Of a DNA stretch of 64,000 bases, positions 61,954-64,000 are shown piece after piece. The position numbers and the translations under genes are program-made. The DNA is from Chelativorans salis. GTDB lineage: Bacteria; Pseudomonadota; Alphaproteobacteria; Rhizobiales; Rhizobiaceae. The notes beneath the pieces were generated by a model. It saw nothing but the letters and a program-made list of their open reading frames with translations. It did no database searches and was not told the origin of the DNA. The stretch lies in assembly GCF_025336525.1 (NCBI RefSeq), contig NZ_JAOCZP010000001.1, positions 744,001 to 808,000 on the forward strand. The letters run 5' to 3'. Each line of letters opens with the position of its first letter. The stretch's first letter is position 1.

Positions 61954-62478
61954 CTACTGGAGATTAATCTTCATCTCGACCCGTCTGTTCACCGGGTCGT
62001 ATGGGTCATCCGCCCGAGGATGCGTTTCGCCCATGCCGACGGGCTTGAGCCGCGAAATCTCCACGCCGGCGGAAAGCAGATATGCCGTCACCGACCGCGC
62101 CCGCTTCTGCGAGAGCTCATCATTGTAGCTGTCTGCGCCGGATGCGTCGGTGTGGCCTTCGACGATAAAGGAATGAGCCTGCAGTCTGTTGTCCTTCAGC
62201 GCCTTGGCAAATTCGTCGAGCGTTGTTTGCGCATTCGATGTCAGATCGGCAGAGTCCAGATCGAAATTGATGAGCATGTCGAGCCCTGTCTGGGCCGGCG
62301 CATCGTTCCCGTTATTGCACTCGTCTTCCGTGCCCACGCAAATCCCGCGCGATACGCCGAGATCAGCCGCGTTTGCGAAAAACTCAACGATGTCCTCTGA
62401 AGTCTGCAAAGGTTCGGCCGACGCATTCGGTGTGACAAGCGCCGCCGCCAACAAAAAGACTGAAGCACTTCCCCGCAC
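61954..62478 (-). CDS. OmpA-family peptidoglycan-binding protein
   Basis: A 174-residue protein with a GTG start at 62478 behind GGAGG and a signal peptide (MRGSASVFLLAAALVTPNAS). The C-terminal ~110 residues are an OmpA-like domain (INFDLDSADLTSNAQTTLDE; SFIVEGHTDASGADSYNDEL; VGMGETHPRADDPYDPVNRR). Two cysteines (ICVGTEDEC) lie upstream of it. It would hold the envelope to the cell wall in the periplasm. It is convergent with the M23 gene (51-bp gap) and marks the right end of the T6SS island. Confidence 0.9.
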   Translation of the reverse strand: MRGSASVFLLAAALVTPNASAEPLQTSEDIVEFFANAADLGVSRGICVGTEDECNNGNDAPAQTGLDMLINFDLDSADLTSNAQTTLDEFAKALKDNRLQAHSFIVEGHTDASGADSYNDELSQKRARSVTAYLLSAGVEISRLKPVGMGETHPRADDPYDPVNRRVEMKINLQ

Positions 62479-62841
62479 TGCGGTGCCTCCAGCTTGCGAA
62501 GTCCGATCTTTGCAGCAGATCGAAAGGAAAGTATTTTAGTTCCGGGCCTGCAGCCTGTCAACGCAACGAGTCGTGGTCCGTTCAGTGTGAATGCGTGTGC
62601 CATTCCGGACCATCAAGGACGCCACTGTCAGGCGCTTCCACTATGAGAGTTACGAATCGATAATTCGCTATCGATGCATCGCGGGCAGCTCGAAAAGCCG
62701 AAATATCCCGGTAGATTTGAACGGTGTCGTCCTGCTCCAAGAGGACTGCGCCTTACCCCAGGCGGCTCGTTGCTGCGAGCGCGCCTGGAGGCAGCCGTCC
62801 TTTCATTCGCTCCGCGAGTAGCATCGCTCACATTCAGGAGC
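62479..62841. other. Intergenic region right of the T6SS island
   Basis: This 363-bp gap separates the OmpA-family gene from the methyltransferase gene. Apart from the transposase fragment at 62591-62659 I see no coding signal. The 5' side must contain the promoter of the OmpA-family gene (minus strand), and the 3' side the end of the methyltransferase gene, but no clear hairpin terminator or promoter could be picked out. Confidence 0.4.
62591..62659 (+). pseudogene. Transposase fragment (integrase-core type)
   Basis: The frame reads FRTIKDATVRRFHYES, matching the conserved RTIKDATVKRFHYDSHDQL segment near the end of IS481/IS3-type rve-domain transposases (usually preceded by ERMN). Only about 20 residues match, and the frame then leaves the family. 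There is no catalytic DDE triad or terminal repeat. It is a very short relic in a gene-free gap at the right end of the T6SS island. Confidence 0.55.
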
Positions 62842-63651
62842 CTATTTCAGCGCAGTCGCCGTCGTCATGCCCACTTGAAGCGACATCGAACCGTCGACCA
62901 CAAATTCCTGCCACTGCGCACAGACATCGCGCTCCAGCGCCATGCGCTTGGCCTCATCTGCCTGAGCCGCCGCTTCGGCAATCGGCGTGCTGTTGATGTA
63001 TTGCCACAGGAAATCGGCGGGTGCCGGGAGACGAAGGATCTTGGGCTTCGCCTGAACATCGACGTCCCGGAAGCCGGCGCTGCGCATGAGTTCCGCAAGT
63101 TCATCGACATCGTGCATCGAGAAGACAAGATCACCGAACGATGCGGCTTCCGAGCTGAAGTTGCGGGCCAATGCATCCGTCATGACCGCGAAGATGGGCG
63201 GCTTGGGCCCGGGCACGGTGACAAAGGCACGTCCACCCGTATCCAGCACCCGCCGCATTTCGCGCAACGCTGCCAGCTTGTCCGGGATGAACTGAAGTCC
63301 CATTTGGCAGAGGACCACATCGAACGCCGCATCCGGAAGCGGCATCGACTCGGCACTTGCCTCGTGCCAGTCGATCGAAATATCCGGTGGGGTCCGCGAA
63401 CGGGCCACCGCCAACATGCCGGGATTCACATCCAGGCCGGCAACCGCGCCCGTGGCGCCGACGCACTCCGCCGCGAGCCGCGTCACGACCCCGGTTCCAC
63501 ACGCGACATCGAGCACGCGCTCGCCCGGTTGGAGCCTCGCGGCGGCGATGAGATCATCGGCCACCGGTGCACCGATGGAAGGGACGAAAAAGCGCTGATA
63601 GTTCTCTGCTGGGCTTCCTCCAAAGGACTTGCCATACACTTGCTGAGTCAT
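62842..63651 (-). CDS. Class I SAM-dependent methyltransferase
   Basis: A 269-residue cytoplasmic enzyme of the UbiE/COQ5-like class. The SAM-binding motif I is VLDVACGTGVVTRLAAECVG, followed by AVAGLDVNPGMLAVAR and FDVVLCQMGLQFIPDKLAAL. The ATG at 63651 lies eight bases after GGAGGA, whereas the longer frame has no such site. The substrate is not evident; the C-terminal half carries the specificity and is not recognised. It stands apart from the T6SS genes. Confidence 0.88.
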   Translation of the reverse strand: MTQQVYGKSFGGSPAENYQRFFVPSIGAPVADDLIAAARLQPGERVLDVACGTGVVTRLAAECVGATGAVAGLDVNPGMLAVARSRTPPDISIDWHEASAESMPLPDAAFDVVLCQMGLQFIPDKLAALREMRRVLDTGGRAFVTVPGPKPPIFAVMTDALARNFSSEAASFGDLVFSMHDVDELAELMRSAGFRDVDVQAKPKILRLPAPADFLWQYINSTPIAEAAAQADEAKRMALERDVCAQWQEFVVDGSMSLQVGMTTATALK

Positions 63652-63757
63652 CGTCAGTTCCTCCATTTCCTGGGACTTCCCAAGCCTCGAGCGTTGGCCG
63701 CGCAAACGCGGAATTCCCCAACACATCGGAGATCGACCTTTACGGGCGGGCATTGAT

Positions 63758-64000
63758 CTAGGCACCGGAGGGTGCATCGCGCCGGTTGGCGGCATGGTGC
63801 GTTTCCGCCCTGACGAGGCCGGTTCCGAGCCAGAGGAGCCAAAGACACATCAGGATCGAGGAGGCGACCCAGATCGGTCCACCAAAGCCGATCCCCGCCC
63901 AAGCGTTGAGCACCCAGCCGATGAAGGATCCGCAGGCGGCGACAGCCGCAACACCTGCCGCCCAGACCGGCGTTGCCTTTTCAGCAGTGCGTGTCTCTTC
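63758..64000 (-). CDS. Small membrane protein, N-terminus beyond the window edge
   Basis: A minus-strand frame open from base 64000 ends at TAG (63758-63760), giving 80 visible residues. Two hydrophobic segments are present (VWAAGVAAVAACGSFIGWVL and ASSILMCLWLLWLGTGLV) with a short Arg/His-rich cytoplasmic tail. I do not recognise the family. Because the start lies outside the window, its length and partners are unknown. The competing frame at 63654-63902 is a shadow. Confidence 0.6.
   Translation of the reverse strand, partial: EETRTAEKATPVWAAGVAAVAACGSFIGWVLNAWAGIGFGGPIWVASSILMCLWLLWLGTGLVRAETHHAANRRDAPSGA

Overview
The window looks like chromosomal DNA of a GC-rich alphaproteobacterium, most likely a Hyphomicrobiales (Rhizobiales) member of the Phyllobacteriaceae/Mesorhizobium type. 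Supporting signs are the strongly G/C-biased third codon positions, a rhizobial-type double-hairpin intergenic repeat at 13.8 kb, a TAXI-TRAP/amidohydrolase cassette, and a rhizobial-style type VI secretion system (T6SS) whose TssL carries an OmpA domain. No rRNA, tRNA, CRISPR array or intact insertion sequence was seen.

Region 1 (1-10.5 kb) is ordinary accessory metabolism: an exported protein cut by the window edge, an IS630-like transposase remnant, a GlxA/AraC regulator divergent from a DJ-1/PfpI protein, a decayed dihydrofolate-reductase-like fragment fused to a VOC/SRPBCC gene pair, a divergent SRPBCC/HxlR pair with a palindromic operator candidate, and a LysR-controlled operon for TAXI-TRAP uptake plus an ACMSD/resorcylate-decarboxylase-type amidohydrolase.

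Region 2 (10.7-62.5 kb) is one continuous T6SS island of about 52 kb. Its left arm carries a lipoprotein, a secreted caspase-like/Sel1 protein, an ExbB/TolQ + two ExbD/TolR + TolA-like module, a Ser/Thr kinase (PpkA type), a PP2C phosphatase (PppA) and ClpV. The core operon tssA-B-C-hcp-E-F-G-tagH-J-K-L-M-tagF runs rightwards from an AT-rich divergent promoter region and continues into a DUF2169 adaptor, a ketosynthase-fold protein without visible catalytic residues, a DUF4150 PAAR-like protein with a probable toxin tail, and a putative immunity protein. VgrG with a 22-octad needle, a DUF6484 protein and a short TIGR02270-like gene face the other way. The right arm holds a second FHA/TagH protein, an autotransporter, a second caspase-like protease, a SECOND TssL/TssM pair, a SECOND Ser/Thr kinase, a DUF1036 protein, a membrane-anchored M23 plus lytic-transglycosylase-like enzyme and an OmpA-family protein.

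The most unusual point is how the regulatory parts connect. Both kinases end, after a single transmembrane helix, in an extracytoplasmic domain with two conserved cysteines (CF...EPxQC), and the same domain forms the C-terminus of the TolA-like protein at 16-17.5 kb. The window has no recognisable TagQRST sensor. My inference is that the Tol/Exb-like energised module replaces it upstream of a threonine-phosphorylation pathway with two kinases, two FHA readers and one phosphatase. One of the two TolR-like proteins has Asn in place of the proton-carrying Asp.

Region 3 (62.5-64 kb) holds a transposase fragment, a SAM methyltransferase and a membrane protein cut by the window end. All functional statements rest on reading the sequence; no database search was possible.
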